Source: an uncultured bacterium (GTDB lineage Bacteria > Krumholzibacteriota > Krumholzibacteriia > LZORAL124-64-63). Taken from it: a stretch of DNA of 55,917 bases. Shown piece after piece: positions 10,684-18,990 of this stretch (its first letter is position 1; the number at the start of each line of letters is the position of its first letter). Under the pieces are notes generated by a model. The model worked only from the letters and a program-made list of their open reading frames with translations, was not told where the DNA came from and ran no database searches. Location: positions 1-55,917 of the forward strand of contig CAIWHK010000069.1 of the NCBI GenBank assembly GCA_903912525.1, in the 5' to 3' direction. The position numbers were made by a program, and so were the translations under genes.

Positions 10684-11703
10684 CTAGCGGTAACGGCGCG
10701 CCATGTCCTCGAGCGTCACGTTCGGCACCTTGTCGGCCCAGCCGGCCTGCCCGAAGGCGATCATGCGCTCCTTGACGACCTGCGCCATGGCCTCGCGGGC
10801 GGGCTTCATGTAGTCGCGCGGGTCGAACTTCTCGGGCGTCAGCGCAAACACCTGGCGGATCGCGCCGGTGATGGCCAGGCGGTTGTCGGTGTCGACGTTG
10901 ATCTTGCGCACGCCGTGCTTGATGCCCTTCTGGATCGCCTCGACCGGCACGCCGTAGCTCTCCTTGAGCTTGCCGCCGTACTTGTTGATGATGTCGATCA
11001 GCTCGCGCGGCACGCTGCTGCTGCCGTGCATCACCAGGTGCGTGTTCGGCAGGCGGCGGTGGATGTCCTCGATGACGTCCATCTTCAGGACATCGCCGGT
11101 CGGCTTGACCGTGAACTTGTAGGCGCCGTGGCTGGTGCCGATGGCGACGGCCAGCGCGTCGCAGCCGGTGTCCGCGACGAAGCGCTCAGCCTCGGCCGGG
11201 TCGGTCAGGTGGGCCAGGGCCTCGTCGCCGCTCAGGCCGGCGCCGTGCCCGTCCTCGATGCCGCCGAGGCAGCCGATCTCCGCCTCCACCGTCACGCCCA
11301 GCGCGTGGGCGCGCTGCACGACCTGCCGCGTCACGTCCACGTTGTACTCGTAGGTGGCCGGCGTCTTGCCGTCCTCCATGAGCGAACCGTCCATCATCAC
11401 CGAGGTGAAGCCCTGGTCGATGGCGCTGAAGCACGTGGCCGGGCTGTTGCCGTGGTCCTGGTGCATGGCGATGGGGATCTTCGGGTTCAGCTCGGAGGCG
11501 GCCAGCATCAGGTGACGCAGGTAGTTGTCGTTCGTGAAGGCGCGGGCGCCGCGGCTGGCCTGCACGATGACCGGGCTGTTGGTTTCGGTCGCGGCCATCA
11601 TGATGGCCTGGATCTGTTCCATGCTGTTCACGTTGAAGGCGCCCACGCCGTAGTCGTGTTCGGCGGCGTGGTCGAGCAGGGCACGCATCGGGACCAGTGG
11701 CAT
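10684..11703 (-). CDS. fba: Class II fructose-bisphosphate aldolase
   Basis: 339 residues. It begins with the class IIB opening [13 protein letters not shown] and has [10 protein letters not shown], the Zn ligand region [39 protein letters not shown] and KINVDTD. The enzyme interconverts fructose-1,6-bisphosphate with DHAP and glyceraldehyde-3-phosphate, or acts in the Calvin cycle. ATG at 11703 has AGGAG at normal spacing. A weak promoter-like pair (TTGCCT and TATAGG, 15 bp apart, 11757-11783) lies upstream on the minus strand. The gene heads the minus-strand run that includes kbl, acpS and ACP. Confidence 0.94.
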   Translation of the reverse strand: MPLVPMRALLDHAAEHDYGVGAFNVNSMEQIQAIMMAATETNSPVIVQASRGARAFTNDNYLRHLMLAASELNPKIPIAMHQDHGNSPATCFSAIDQGFTSVMMDGSLMEDGKTPATYEYNVDVTRQVVQRAHALGVTVEAEIGCLGGIEDGHGAGLSGDEALAHLTDPAEAERFVADTGCDALAVAIGTSHGAYKFTVKPTGDVLKMDVIEDIHRRLPNTHLVMHGSSSVPRELIDIINKYGGKLKESYGVPVEAIQKGIKHGVRKINVDTDNRLAITGAIRQVFALTPEKFDPRDYMKPAREAMAQVVKERMIAFGQAGWADKVPNVTLEDMARRYR

Positions 11704-11867
11704 GATCGTCTCCTCGCGAAGGCGGGAAAAGGGCAGGACCGAACTCACCGCTCCAACCTATAACAAGCGGCGGGACAAGGCAATCGCGAGGCTGGGGGGC
11801 GGTTTTCGCGGTTGCGCCACCCCCGCCGCCCGCTATCATGGGGCGGTCCCAACCAGGCGGTTGCCCG

Positions 11868-12740
11868 TTGTCGAAAAACCCCCGCCCGCTGCTGTGCCTT
11901 GTGGCGCTCGCGCTGGCCTGCGGCCTCCCTGCCGCAGCCCGGGCCCAGGCGCCGGTGCGCGTGGCCGTCAGCATCCCTCCGCAGAAGTGGCTGGTCGCGC
12001 AGGTGACCGGCCCGGCGGCGCAGGTGTCCATCCTGGTCGAACCGGGCCGTTCGCCCGAGAACTTCGCCCCCACGCCCCGCCAGGTGGCCGACCTGCAGGG
12101 GGCCGACGTCTACTTCAGCGCCGGCGTGGCCTTCGAGCTCGGCCTGTTGCCCAGGCTGGAGGCGATGCCCGGCGACCTGCGCGTGGCCGGCCGTCGCCCG
12201 GTCTCCGAAAAGCACGGCACCGAGGGCGGCGACGAGGACCCCCACGCCTGGCTGGACCCTCGCGAGGCGGCCGCCTTCGCCGACACCGTCTGCCGTGTGC
12301 TCTCGGAGCTGCGCCCGGCGCAGGCGGCTGCGTTCGCGCAGGGGCGCGATGCACTGAAGGCCCAACTGGCCGCGCTCGACACCGAACTGGCCGCGAAGCT
12401 GGCCGGCTGCCGCGGGCGCGAGTTCTACGTCTTCCATCCCGCGTACGGACACTTCGCCGCTCGCTACGGATTGCGGCAGGTCGCGGTCGAGGAGCACGGC
12501 CACGAACCGGGCGCCCGCCACCTGGCCGAGACCATCGACCGCGCGAAGGCCGCCGGCGCGCGCACCATCCTTGTGCAGCCGCAGTTCCCGCAGCGCTCGG
12601 CCGACGCCGTCGCCAAGGCGATCGGCGGCCGCGTGCTCGTGGCCGACCCGCTCGAGCCGGACTACCCGGCCGGGCTCAGGCACCTGGCGGATGTGCTCCA
12701 GGAGGCGCTCGGCTGCGCGGACGGGAAGGCGGGTCGATGA
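11868..12740 (+). CDS. znuA: Zinc/manganese ABC transporter substrate-binding protein (ZnuA-like)
   Basis: 290 residues with a signal peptide (LLCLVALALACGLPAAARA). Family marks are VAVSIPPQKWLV, a ligand His in DPHAWLDPR, YVFHPAYGHFA and VEEHGHEPG. The cluster A-I substrate-binding protein captures Zn2+ or Mn2+ in the periplasm. The first usual ligand His (SIHP) is replaced by Pro here. TTG at 11868 is preferred: AGGCGG lies 8 bases upstream. The ATG at 11838 has no such site and overlaps a possible -10 (TATCAT, with TTGCGC 16 bp upstream). The gene overlaps znuC by ATGA. Confidence 0.87.
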   Translation: MSKNPRPLLCLVALALACGLPAAARAQAPVRVAVSIPPQKWLVAQVTGPAAQVSILVEPGRSPENFAPTPRQVADLQGADVYFSAGVAFELGLLPRLEAMPGDLRVAGRRPVSEKHGTEGGDEDPHAWLDPREAAAFADTVCRVLSELRPAQAAAFAQGRDALKAQLAALDTELAAKLAGCRGREFYVFHPAYGHFAARYGLRQVAVEEHGHEPGARHLAETIDRAKAAGARTILVQPQFPQRSADAVAKAIGGRVLVADPLEPDYPAGLRHLADVLQEALGCADGKAGR

Positions 12741-13501
12741 ATACCGTCACCAACCCGGTGCTGGCCTGCCACAACCTGGACTTCGGATACGATGGGCGCC
12801 CTGTGCTCAAGGACGTGAACCTGGCGATCCCCGCCGGCGACTTCGTCAGCGTGGTCGGCCCCAACGGCAGCGGCAAGACAACGCTGCTGAAACTGGCGCT
12901 CGGCCTGCTGCACCCGACCGCGGGCGAAGTGACGGTCTTCGGCGAGAAGCCCGAGCGCGCCCGCCACCGCATCGGCTACGTGCCCCAGCACGCGCACCTC
13001 GACCCCCTGTTCCCCGTCTCGGCGCTCGACGTGGTGCTGATGGGCCGGCTCGGGCTGGGCGCCCCGCTGGGCCCCTGGCGCGGGCGCGACCGTGACGCGG
13101 CGCGCGTGGCGCTGGCCGAAGTCGGGCTGAGCGAGCACGCCGACCGTCATTTCGCGGCGTTGAGCGGCGGGCAGAAGCAGCGCACGCTGATCGCGCGCTC
13201 GCTGGCCGGCGAACCCGAGTTGCTGCTGCTGGACGAGCCCACCGCCGGGCTGGACGCCCATGTCGAGGAAGGGTTCTTCCGCCTGCTCGAGGAACTGAAC
13301 CGCCGGCTCACCATCGTCATGGTCTCGCACGACCTCGGCTTCGTCGCCGGCGTCGTCAAGAGCGTCATCTGCGTCGGCCAGAAGGTGGTCGTGCACCCGA
13401 CGAGCGCCATCACCGGGCAGGTCATCGCCGACCTCTACGGCGCCGACATGCGCATGATCCGCCACGACCACCGCTGCAGCGAGGAGGGCCACCAGTGCTG
13501 A
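12737..13501 (+). CDS. znuC: Zinc/manganese ABC transporter ATP-binding protein (ZnuC-like)
   Basis: 254 residues with all ABC ATPase motifs: Walker A GPNGSGKTT (about residues 40-48), Q-loop YVPQHA, signature LSGGQKQR, Walker B LLLLDEPTAG and the switch His in VSHD. A histidine/cysteine-rich C-terminus (IRHDHRCSEEGHQC) could bind metal. It powers uptake by ZnuAB. The start overlaps the znuA stop and its end overlaps znuB by 7 bp, so the three are translated as a unit. Confidence 0.95.
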   Translation: MNTVTNPVLACHNLDFGYDGRPVLKDVNLAIPAGDFVSVVGPNGSGKTTLLKLALGLLHPTAGEVTVFGEKPERARHRIGYVPQHAHLDPLFPVSALDVVLMGRLGLGAPLGPWRGRDRDAARVALAEVGLSEHADRHFAALSGGQKQRTLIARSLAGEPELLLLDEPTAGLDAHVEEGFFRLLEELNRRLTIVMVSHDLGFVAGVVKSVICVGQKVVVHPTSAITGQVIADLYGADMRMIRHDHRCSEEGHQC

Positions 13502-14331
13502 CGCCGGCCTTCCTCGGCCCCCTGGCCGCGCACGCATTCCTGCAGTACGCGCTGCTGGGGGGCATCCTGGTCGCGATTCCCTGCGGCCTGGTCGGCAGCT
13601 ACGTCGTGATCCGCCGCATCAGCTACATCGCGGGCGCCATCTCGCACAGCGTGCTGGCCGGGCTGGGCCTGGTGCAGTACCTGCGCGTCGTGCACGGCGT
13701 CACCTGGCTGTCGCCGCTGGGCGGGGCCGCCGTCGCTGCGCTCGTGTCGGCGCTGGTCATCGGCTGGGTCAGCCTGAAGCTGAAGCAGCGCGAGGACACC
13801 GTGATCGGCGCCGTGTGGGCCGTCGGCATGGCCGCGGGCATCGTGCTGATCAGCCTGACGCCCGGCTACGCCGCCGACCTGATGAGCTACCTGTTCGGCA
13901 ACATCCTGATGCTGACCCCGCGCGACCTGATCCTGATCGGCGCGCTGGGCGTCGCCGTCGTCACCGTCGTCACGCTCTTCCACAAGCAGCTGCTGGCCGT
14001 CTGCTTCGACGACGAGTTCGCCTCGCTGCGCGGCGTGCGCACCGCGCGCTACCACTTCCTGCTGCTGGGGCTGACGGCCCTGACGGTGGTCGTGCTGGTG
14101 TCGGTCGTGGGCATCATCATGGTGATCGCCCTCTTGACCCTGCCGGCCGCCACGGCCAACCACCTGACGCGCCGGCTGTCGCACATGATGATCGTCGCGG
14201 CGCTGCTCTGCGCCGGGCTGACCGCGGCCGGGCTGGCCCTGAGCTACGGCCCCGACCTGCCGGCCGGCGCAGTGACCATCCTGCTGACCGGCGCCCTTTA
14301 CTTCGCCACGGCCCTGATCAAGAAGCGATGA
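13495..14331 (+). CDS. znuB: Zinc/manganese ABC transporter permease (ZnuB-like)
   Basis: 278 residues, strongly hydrophobic, about eight membrane segments, ABC-3 family. The family stretch GSYVVIRRISYIAGAISHSVLAGLG and the SLRGVRT loop are visible. It forms the membrane channel for ZnuA-delivered metal. Its start is a GTG inside the last codons of znuC, giving a 7-bp overlap. The stop overlaps the next gene's ATG by 4 bp. No Zur-like gene is present in the window. Confidence 0.94.
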   Translation: MLTPAFLGPLAAHAFLQYALLGGILVAIPCGLVGSYVVIRRISYIAGAISHSVLAGLGLVQYLRVVHGVTWLSPLGGAAVAALVSALVIGWVSLKLKQREDTVIGAVWAVGMAAGIVLISLTPGYAADLMSYLFGNILMLTPRDLILIGALGVAVVTVVTLFHKQLLAVCFDDEFASLRGVRTARYHFLLLGLTALTVVVLVSVVGIIMVIALLTLPAATANHLTRRLSHMMIVAALLCAGLTAAGLALSYGPDLPAGAVTILLTGALYFATALIKKR

Positions 14332-15476
14332 CGGCGCCCGCGGGCATCCGGTTCGACCGCAACGAACTGGCCGGCAGTTTCGGCGACCTGGGTACCGACC
14401 TGCCGCTGATTGTCGGCATCGTCATGGCCACCGGCCTGGACGCCGGCGGGGTCTTCGCGGTGTTCGGCCTGTTGCAGATCGCCAGCGGGCTGCTGTACCG
14501 CCTGCCGATGCCGGTGCAGCCGCTGAAAGCGATGGCCGTCATGGTCATCACGCAGAAGATCGCCGGCAGCGTCCTGCTCGGGGCGGGCCTGGCGATCGGC
14601 GCCACCATGCTCGTGCTGACGCTCACGGGCGCGCTGGGCCTGCTCGTGCGCTGGACCCCGCGCTGCGTGGTGCGGGGGATCCAGTTCGGGCTGGGGCTGT
14701 CGATGGCGTCCCTCGCGCTGAGGAACTACGTTCCCGCAGGGGGCGCCTCCGGATACGTCCTTGCCGCAGTCGCCCTGATGGTGATGTTCGGCCTCTGGGG
14801 CAACCGGCGCCTGCCCCCCGGCCTGCTCGTCATCGCCCTCGGTTGCCTCTATGCGCTGGCCACCGGATTGCACCTGGGGGTCATCCGCGACGGCGTGGGC
14901 TTCTCGCTGCCGCAGTTCCACCGTCCCGCGCTCGCGGACATCATGACCGGCTTCGTCGTGTTGGCCCTGCCGCAGATCCCGCTGTCGATCTCGAACTCCG
15001 TGATCGCCACCGAGCAGACCGTCAGCGACCTGTTCCCCGCGCGCGCGGTCAAGGCGCGCCGGATCGGGTTCACCTACGCGGCAATGAACCTCTTCGCGCC
15101 GCTACTGGGCGGCATACCGGTCTGCCACGGTTGCGGCGGGCTGGCCGGACATTACGCATTCGGCGCCCGCACCGGGGGCTCGGTCGTCCTGTACGGCGCC
15201 TACTACCTGATCCTGGGCCTGTTCCTGGGCGGGCCGCTGCACGAAGTGCTGAAGGTGTTTCCCGAGCCGATCCTCGGCGTCGTGCTGCTGTGCGAAGCGC
15301 TCACGCTGCTGGGATTCGTGCGCGACCAGGCCGGCAGCCCGCGCGATCTGATGATTGCGCTGCTGGTGGGCGTTGTGGCGTTGGCAGTGCCGCAGGGATT
15401 CCTCGTCGGATTGCTGGTCGGGCTCGTGGCCTACTACGGCTTCCGTCGCTTCGGGGCACCCGCGGGAGGCCGCTAG
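14328..15476 (+). CDS. MOT1-like molybdate/sulfate transporter
   Basis: 382 residues, about ten to eleven membrane segments. It has the MOT1 marks ELAGSFGDLGTDLPLIVG near the N-terminus and LPMPVQPLKAMAV around residues 60-75, and a second copy of the fold with GGIPVCHGCGG. MOT1 proteins belong to the SulP/STAS-less relatives that carry molybdate. The ATG overlaps znuB's stop (ATGA), so zinc and molybdate uptake appear co-expressed. The substrate is inferred from motif resemblance. Longer readings upstream are out-of-frame shadows of znuB. Confidence 0.85.
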   Translation: MTAPAGIRFDRNELAGSFGDLGTDLPLIVGIVMATGLDAGGVFAVFGLLQIASGLLYRLPMPVQPLKAMAVMVITQKIAGSVLLGAGLAIGATMLVLTLTGALGLLVRWTPRCVVRGIQFGLGLSMASLALRNYVPAGGASGYVLAAVALMVMFGLWGNRRLPPGLLVIALGCLYALATGLHLGVIRDGVGFSLPQFHRPALADIMTGFVVLALPQIPLSISNSVIATEQTVSDLFPARAVKARRIGFTYAAMNLFAPLLGGIPVCHGCGGLAGHYAFGARTGGSVVLYGAYYLILGLFLGGPLHEVLKVFPEPILGVVLLCEALTLLGFVRDQAGSPRDLMIALLVGVVALAVPQGFLVGLLVGLVAYYGFRRFGAPAGGR

Positions 15477-15538
15477 CCGGCCGGCGGCGCTTTTCTGCCG
15501 GACGCCGCCTGTCGGCGCGGGCCGGCGCACCATCCTCG

Positions 15539-15567
15539 ATGACAGGCCCTGCCACGCCGAGTAGAAT
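15539..15567 (+). promoter_or_regulatory. Candidate sigma-70 promoter for the methyltransferase
   Basis: ATGACA (15539-15544; 5 of 6 to TTGACA) and TAGAAT (15562-15567; 5 of 6 to TATAAT) are separated by 17 bp. Transcription would begin near 15574, leaving a leader of about 34 nt before the ATG at 15608. This also argues against the in-frame ATG at 15539 as a start. Confidence 0.55.
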
Positions 15568-15607
15568 GCGGTCGAACGCGACCAGAACGTCAACACGGAG
15601 TCGGCCC

Positions 15608-16453
15608 ATGTACTGGCGGGGCTCGCACGACATCAAGGAATTGCTCGGCCGCGTCCTGCGGGAACGCGCCGCCGAATTCCGCGGCAAGGTCGTCGTCGAC
15701 GTGCCGGCCGGCAACGGCGTGACCAGCGCGCAATTGAGGGCCTGGGGCGCGGACGTCCGCGCGCTCGACCTGTTCCCGGAGTTCTTCAAGGCGCCCGGGC
15801 TGACGTGCGCGAAGGTCGACCTGGCCGATGCGCTGCCGCTGCCGACCGCCAGCGCGGACTGGATCATCTTCCAGGAAGGCATCGAGCACCTGCCCGACCA
15901 GGTCAGGGTGCTGCGGGAATGCGCGCGGGTGCTGCGTCCGGACGGCCGCCTGATCCTGACCACCCCCAACACGTCCAACCTGCGCTCGAAGCTGGCGCAC
16001 TTCCTGTTCGAGGCGGAAACGCTGAAGGTGCTCCCGCCCAATGAAGTGGACTCGGTGTGGGTGACCGCCGACGGCGATTCGAGTGACGGCCAGCCGCGGG
16101 TCTACTTCGGGCACCTGTTCTCCATCGGCATCCAGCGCCTGCGCACCCTGGCGAAGGTGGCCGGGCTGGACATCGTCACGGTCCACCCGGCGCGCGTGAA
16201 CTGGACGTCGTTCGCGCTGTGGTGCCTGCTGGCGCCGTGGATCCACGCCAGGAGTTCGGCGACCTTCCGGCGTTCACTGCGGAAGAACGGCTTTGCGACG
16301 CCGCCGCAGGCATACACCGAAACCCTCGCGCTGATGCGCCGGCGGGACATCCTCTGTTCCGGCCATCTCATCGTCGAGTTCCGCAAGTCCGCGACCGCGA
16401 CGCTGCCCACCGACGCCCGCAGCGCGCAGGACCTGCGCGACGTCATCACCTGA
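15608..16453 (+). CDS. Class I SAM-dependent methyltransferase
   Basis: 281 residues. A Rossmann-type methyltransferase with motif I VVVDVPAGNGVTS (about residues 27-39), motif II RALDLFPEF, motif III/IV DWIIFQEGIEHLPD and VLRPDGRLILTTPN. This pattern is Methyltransf_11/25-like and common in small-molecule or polysaccharide methylation. The C-terminal half is specific and gives no substrate clue. ATG at 15608 has GGAG 7 bases upstream. It is a single-gene unit with its own promoter, separate from the znu operon and convergent to ssrA. Confidence 0.85.
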   Translation: MYWRGSHDIKELLGRVLRERAAEFRGKVVVDVPAGNGVTSAQLRAWGADVRALDLFPEFFKAPGLTCAKVDLADALPLPTASADWIIFQEGIEHLPDQVRVLRECARVLRPDGRLILTTPNTSNLRSKLAHFLFEAETLKVLPPNEVDSVWVTADGDSSDGQPRVYFGHLFSIGIQRLRTLAKVAGLDIVTVHPARVNWTSFALWCLLAPWIHARSSATFRRSLRKNGFATPPQAYTETLALMRRRDILCSGHLIVEFRKSATATLPTDARSAQDLRDVIT

Positions 16454-16469
16454 CCCAATCACGTGCCAC

Positions 16470-16518
16470 AAAAAAGAACGAACCCGCCTGGTCGCGCAGC
16501 GACTCCCGGCAGGTTCGT
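16470..16518 (-). terminator. Rho-independent terminator of ssrA
   Basis: On the minus strand an 11-bp stem (16508-16518 with 16478-16488, one G-U pair) encloses an inner GTCGC/GCGAC stem and is followed by a six-T run (16470-16475). It lies 10 nt after the tmRNA 3' end. The T-run exists only on the minus strand. Confidence 0.85.
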
Positions 16519-16527
16519 CCTATCTAC

Positions 16528-16885
16528 TGGTGGAGGCGGCGGGAATCGAACCCGCGTCCGTAACCGGCGCCCCGCCGGCGTCTACATGCTTAGCTCCCTG
16601 TTAATTTAACCCGACGACTGGCCAGGGAACGCGCCAATCGCAAGGCTAGCCCCATGTTTAGTCTCGTCCGTCCGCCAGGGACACGCTTCAGGACCAGACA
16701 CCAGAAAACGGCGCTCCCATTGGGCCAGTCCGGTGACCCCCCGACCCGGGAACGGGCTGCGTTATTTAGGCAGCCAGTGCGAAGTTAGCTTCGTCACTTG
16801 TTTTTGTTCCACCGTTTAACGAGATGGATGGGATCTCGGCATGCAGCCAACGGTCCTCCGACCACGTCGAGACCATTTCGCCCCC
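16528..16885 (-). ncRNA. ssrA: Transfer-messenger RNA (tmRNA)
   Basis: The 5' end GGGGGCGAAATGGTCTCGAC and the 3' end (T-arm GCGGGTTCGATTCCCGC, then CGCCTCC and ACCA) are classic. The acceptor stem pairs over 7 bp with one G-U. The CCA is encoded. Length is 358 nt, typical of tmRNA. The tag-coding segment ends in ...SDEANFALAA followed by tandem stops TAA and TAA one base apart; the resume codon is not certain. tmRNA with SmpB rescues stalled ribosomes and tags the peptide for proteolysis. An extended -10-like TGCTATCTT lies at 16937-16945. A strong terminator follows the 3' end. Confidence 0.96.
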
Positions 16886-17010
16886 ACGAGTCAGCAACCA
16901 CCAGAAGGTACCCGCAACCGGGTGACCTTGTTCAACAAGATAGCACGCCCCCTGCGCCCCGCCAGAGCCAACTGGCCCGCGGCGGCCCGCCCCACACCGG
17001 GCCGCACCCC

Positions 17011-17517
17011 TCATTCCCGGGAATCAGGAAGTTCGGTGACCGGAATCTCGGTCGCGAGGAACTCGTCGTAGAGTTCCGCCTCGCGCGACTTCAGCCGGCG
17101 GTACGCATCGGCCCGGGCCTGCCCCAGCAGCAGGCGGCGCACAGCCGGCGGCAGCCACGACGCCTTGAGCCGGGCCAGCCGCAGCCGCCAATAGAACGAC
17201 GAGTCGAGGCGCCATGCCGCGGCCGGGTCCCCCTCCCGCCCGCAGCGGGCCAGCAGCAGGGCCATCAGGAGCGAGTCCCGGCCGGCGGGGGCCGGCTGCG
17301 CCAGGCCGGCGTCCGACCACCAGGCAGCATCGGGCCACGGCAAGGGGTGCGGCAGGGGGCGCGGCCGTTCATGGCGCGGCGCGGCGAACTCCACCTCGGC
17401 CGGTGATCGCAGGTACGGCGCGCGACGGGTGGTATCGGGGATGGCCGACGGGGCGTCCGCGAACGCGGACGCCCCCACCAGCAGGCTCAGCAGCAACGTC
17501 GGCAGCAGGGACCACAT
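17011..17517 (-). CDS. Exported hypothetical protein
   Basis: 168 residues. A clear signal peptide ends near SAFA at residue 20, then a Pro/Arg/Trp-rich stretch and a charged, probably helical C-terminal half with ARLKASWLPPAVRRLLLGQARADAYRRLKSREAEL cut into short motifs of no recognised family. It is 40 bp downstream of the MmgE/PrpD gene on the same strand and is the last gene before ssrA. Function not recognised; secretion to the periplasm or beyond is the only inference. Confidence 0.65.
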   Translation of the reverse strand: MWSLLPTLLLSLLVGASAFADAPSAIPDTTRRAPYLRSPAEVEFAAPRHERPRPLPHPLPWPDAAWWSDAGLAQPAPAGRDSLLMALLLARCGREGDPAAAWRLDSSFYWRLRLARLKASWLPPAVRRLLLGQARADAYRRLKSREAELYDEFLATEIPVTELPDSRE

Positions 17518-17557
17518 GAGGGATGCAACCCTCCCGCAGCTCCCGGGTTCCGCCGCG

Positions 17558-18946
17558 TCAGTCGACCTTCAGCAGGCGCAGGTACGCCCCCAGGTCGCGG
17601 CAGTTCTCGAAGTCCCACGTCGCCTCGATGACCCGGTCCTGCGCGGCCTTGTCCAGCACGGCGCCGGCGTTGGCCCGGAACTTCGCCACGAGCTCGTCGT
17701 CGCTGAGCGGGTTGAGCGGGCTGCCCTTGGCGTTGTCCACCGTCTTGGTGAACGTGCGGCCGTCGTTCGTGGTCAGCGTGGCGATGGCGCGCTTGGTGCC
17801 GGGGAACATCGCGTCGATCTCCGCATTGGCCACGACCTTGATCTTCGGCAGCAGCGCGCGGATGCGCGGGTCGAACAGCTTCTCCCTCTCGAAGCTGTTC
17901 GGGTAGACGCCGCCGTCGGCCGCCACCGCCGCCAGGCAGTACGGCAGGCTGTGGTCGGCGGTCTCCTTGGTCTGCGGGTCGTACTTGCTCGGGTCGCTGA
18001 GGATGTCCGCGCCGCGCGTCGTCGTCTGGATGTGGATGCTCGCCAGGTCCTCGGCCTTCAGCCCGTGCTCCTGCATCGCGCCGAGCACCGCCGACATCGG
18101 CTGGTGCGTCAGCGCCTCGGTCGGGAACGCCTTGTAGCCGCAGCGGCGGATCATCGGCGGCTGCACGCCCAGCCCCTCGAGCAGGATCTCCGGCTTCAGC
18201 TGCACGTTGTGGATGACATGCTGGAAGCCCTCCTTGCCCTCAATGACCTCGACCGGGCCCTCATAGCCCTCGGCCGCCATCTGCGCGGCCAGCACGCCCG
18301 CCTGCGTGGCCAGCGGGTCGGCCGTGTTCTTCATGTTCGTCAGGTGCCCGGCCACGACGCCGCCGAGGGTGAAGTGGCTGCTGCCGCTGATGCCGGCGGC
18401 GGCAACCAGCTGGTCGACACCCAGGCCGTACATGCGGCCGGCGACGAACGGGCTGACGAACTGCGTCAACGTCGCGTGGTGCCAGCCCACCTCGCGCACG
18501 CCGGGGAAGCAGGCCAGGCACCACCGCAATTCCAGTTCATAGGCGATCATGATGCCGACAAGGGCCTCGCGGCCGTCGCGACCGCAGGCCTCGGCCGGAG
18601 ACAGCGCGCCGAAGATGATGTCCGACGGATGGCTCGGGTCCTGCTCCCAGAAGATGTCGTTGTAGTCCAGGGCGCGGATCAGCAGGCTGTTCATCAGCGA
18701 CGCGTTCGCCGCGTTCGTCTTCTCGCCGGTGCCGATCAGCGTGGCCTCCGGCGTGCCGCCCTGCCGGCGGATGAAGCGGTACATCGCCCCCATGTCCGGA
18801 TTGCGGACGGCAGCCAGAGCGCAGCCGACCGAATCGAGCAGGAAGCGCTTGGCTTCCTTGACGTCGGCGGCGGGCAGGTCCTCGTAGCGCAGGTTCACGG
18901 TGTACTCGGCCATGCTGCGTGTCAGGCTCGGGCGGGCGTTGCTCAT
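17558..18946 (-). CDS. MmgE/PrpD family protein (2-methylcitrate dehydratase-like)
   Basis: 462 residues, the usual length. Family marks include LDSVGCALAA near residue 40, RALDYNDIFWEQDPSHPSD, GWHHA, CGYKAFPTEALTHQP and KETADHSLPYCLA. PrpD dehydrates 2-methylcitrate in propionate metabolism, but many paralogues act on other tricarboxylates (for example cis-aconitate decarboxylase). No prpB or prpC is nearby, so the substrate is open. ATG at 18946 has GGAGGGG at good spacing. It follows the PPDK_N-nucleotidyltransferase gene by 44 bp in the glutamate dehydrogenase operon. Confidence 0.88.
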   Translation of the reverse strand: MSNARPSLTRSMAEYTVNLRYEDLPAADVKEAKRFLLDSVGCALAAVRNPDMGAMYRFIRRQGGTPEATLIGTGEKTNAANASLMNSLLIRALDYNDIFWEQDPSHPSDIIFGALSPAEACGRDGREALVGIMIAYELELRWCLACFPGVREVGWHHATLTQFVSPFVAGRMYGLGVDQLVAAAGISGSSHFTLGGVVAGHLTNMKNTADPLATQAGVLAAQMAAEGYEGPVEVIEGKEGFQHVIHNVQLKPEILLEGLGVQPPMIRRCGYKAFPTEALTHQPMSAVLGAMQEHGLKAEDLASIHIQTTTRGADILSDPSKYDPQTKETADHSLPYCLAAVAADGGVYPNSFEREKLFDPRIRALLPKIKVVANAEIDAMFPGTKRAIATLTTNDGRTFTKTVDNAKGSPLNPLSDDELVAKFRANAGAVLDKAAQDRVIEATWDFENCRDLGAYLRLLKVD

Positions 18947-18990
18947 CGGTCCCCTCCGGGAGGCGTTGCGGGTCAGGTTTGTGCCTATGG

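Noticed and set aside
15539-15607. Earlier start for the methyltransferase (ATG 15539)
   Set aside because: That ATG falls in the -35 of a good promoter, while ATG 15608 has a proper Shine-Dalgarno.
16766-17014. Minus-strand frame running into the tmRNA
   Set aside because: Its end is the tmRNA tag reading frame; the rest has no family signature. It is tmRNA, not a separate gene.
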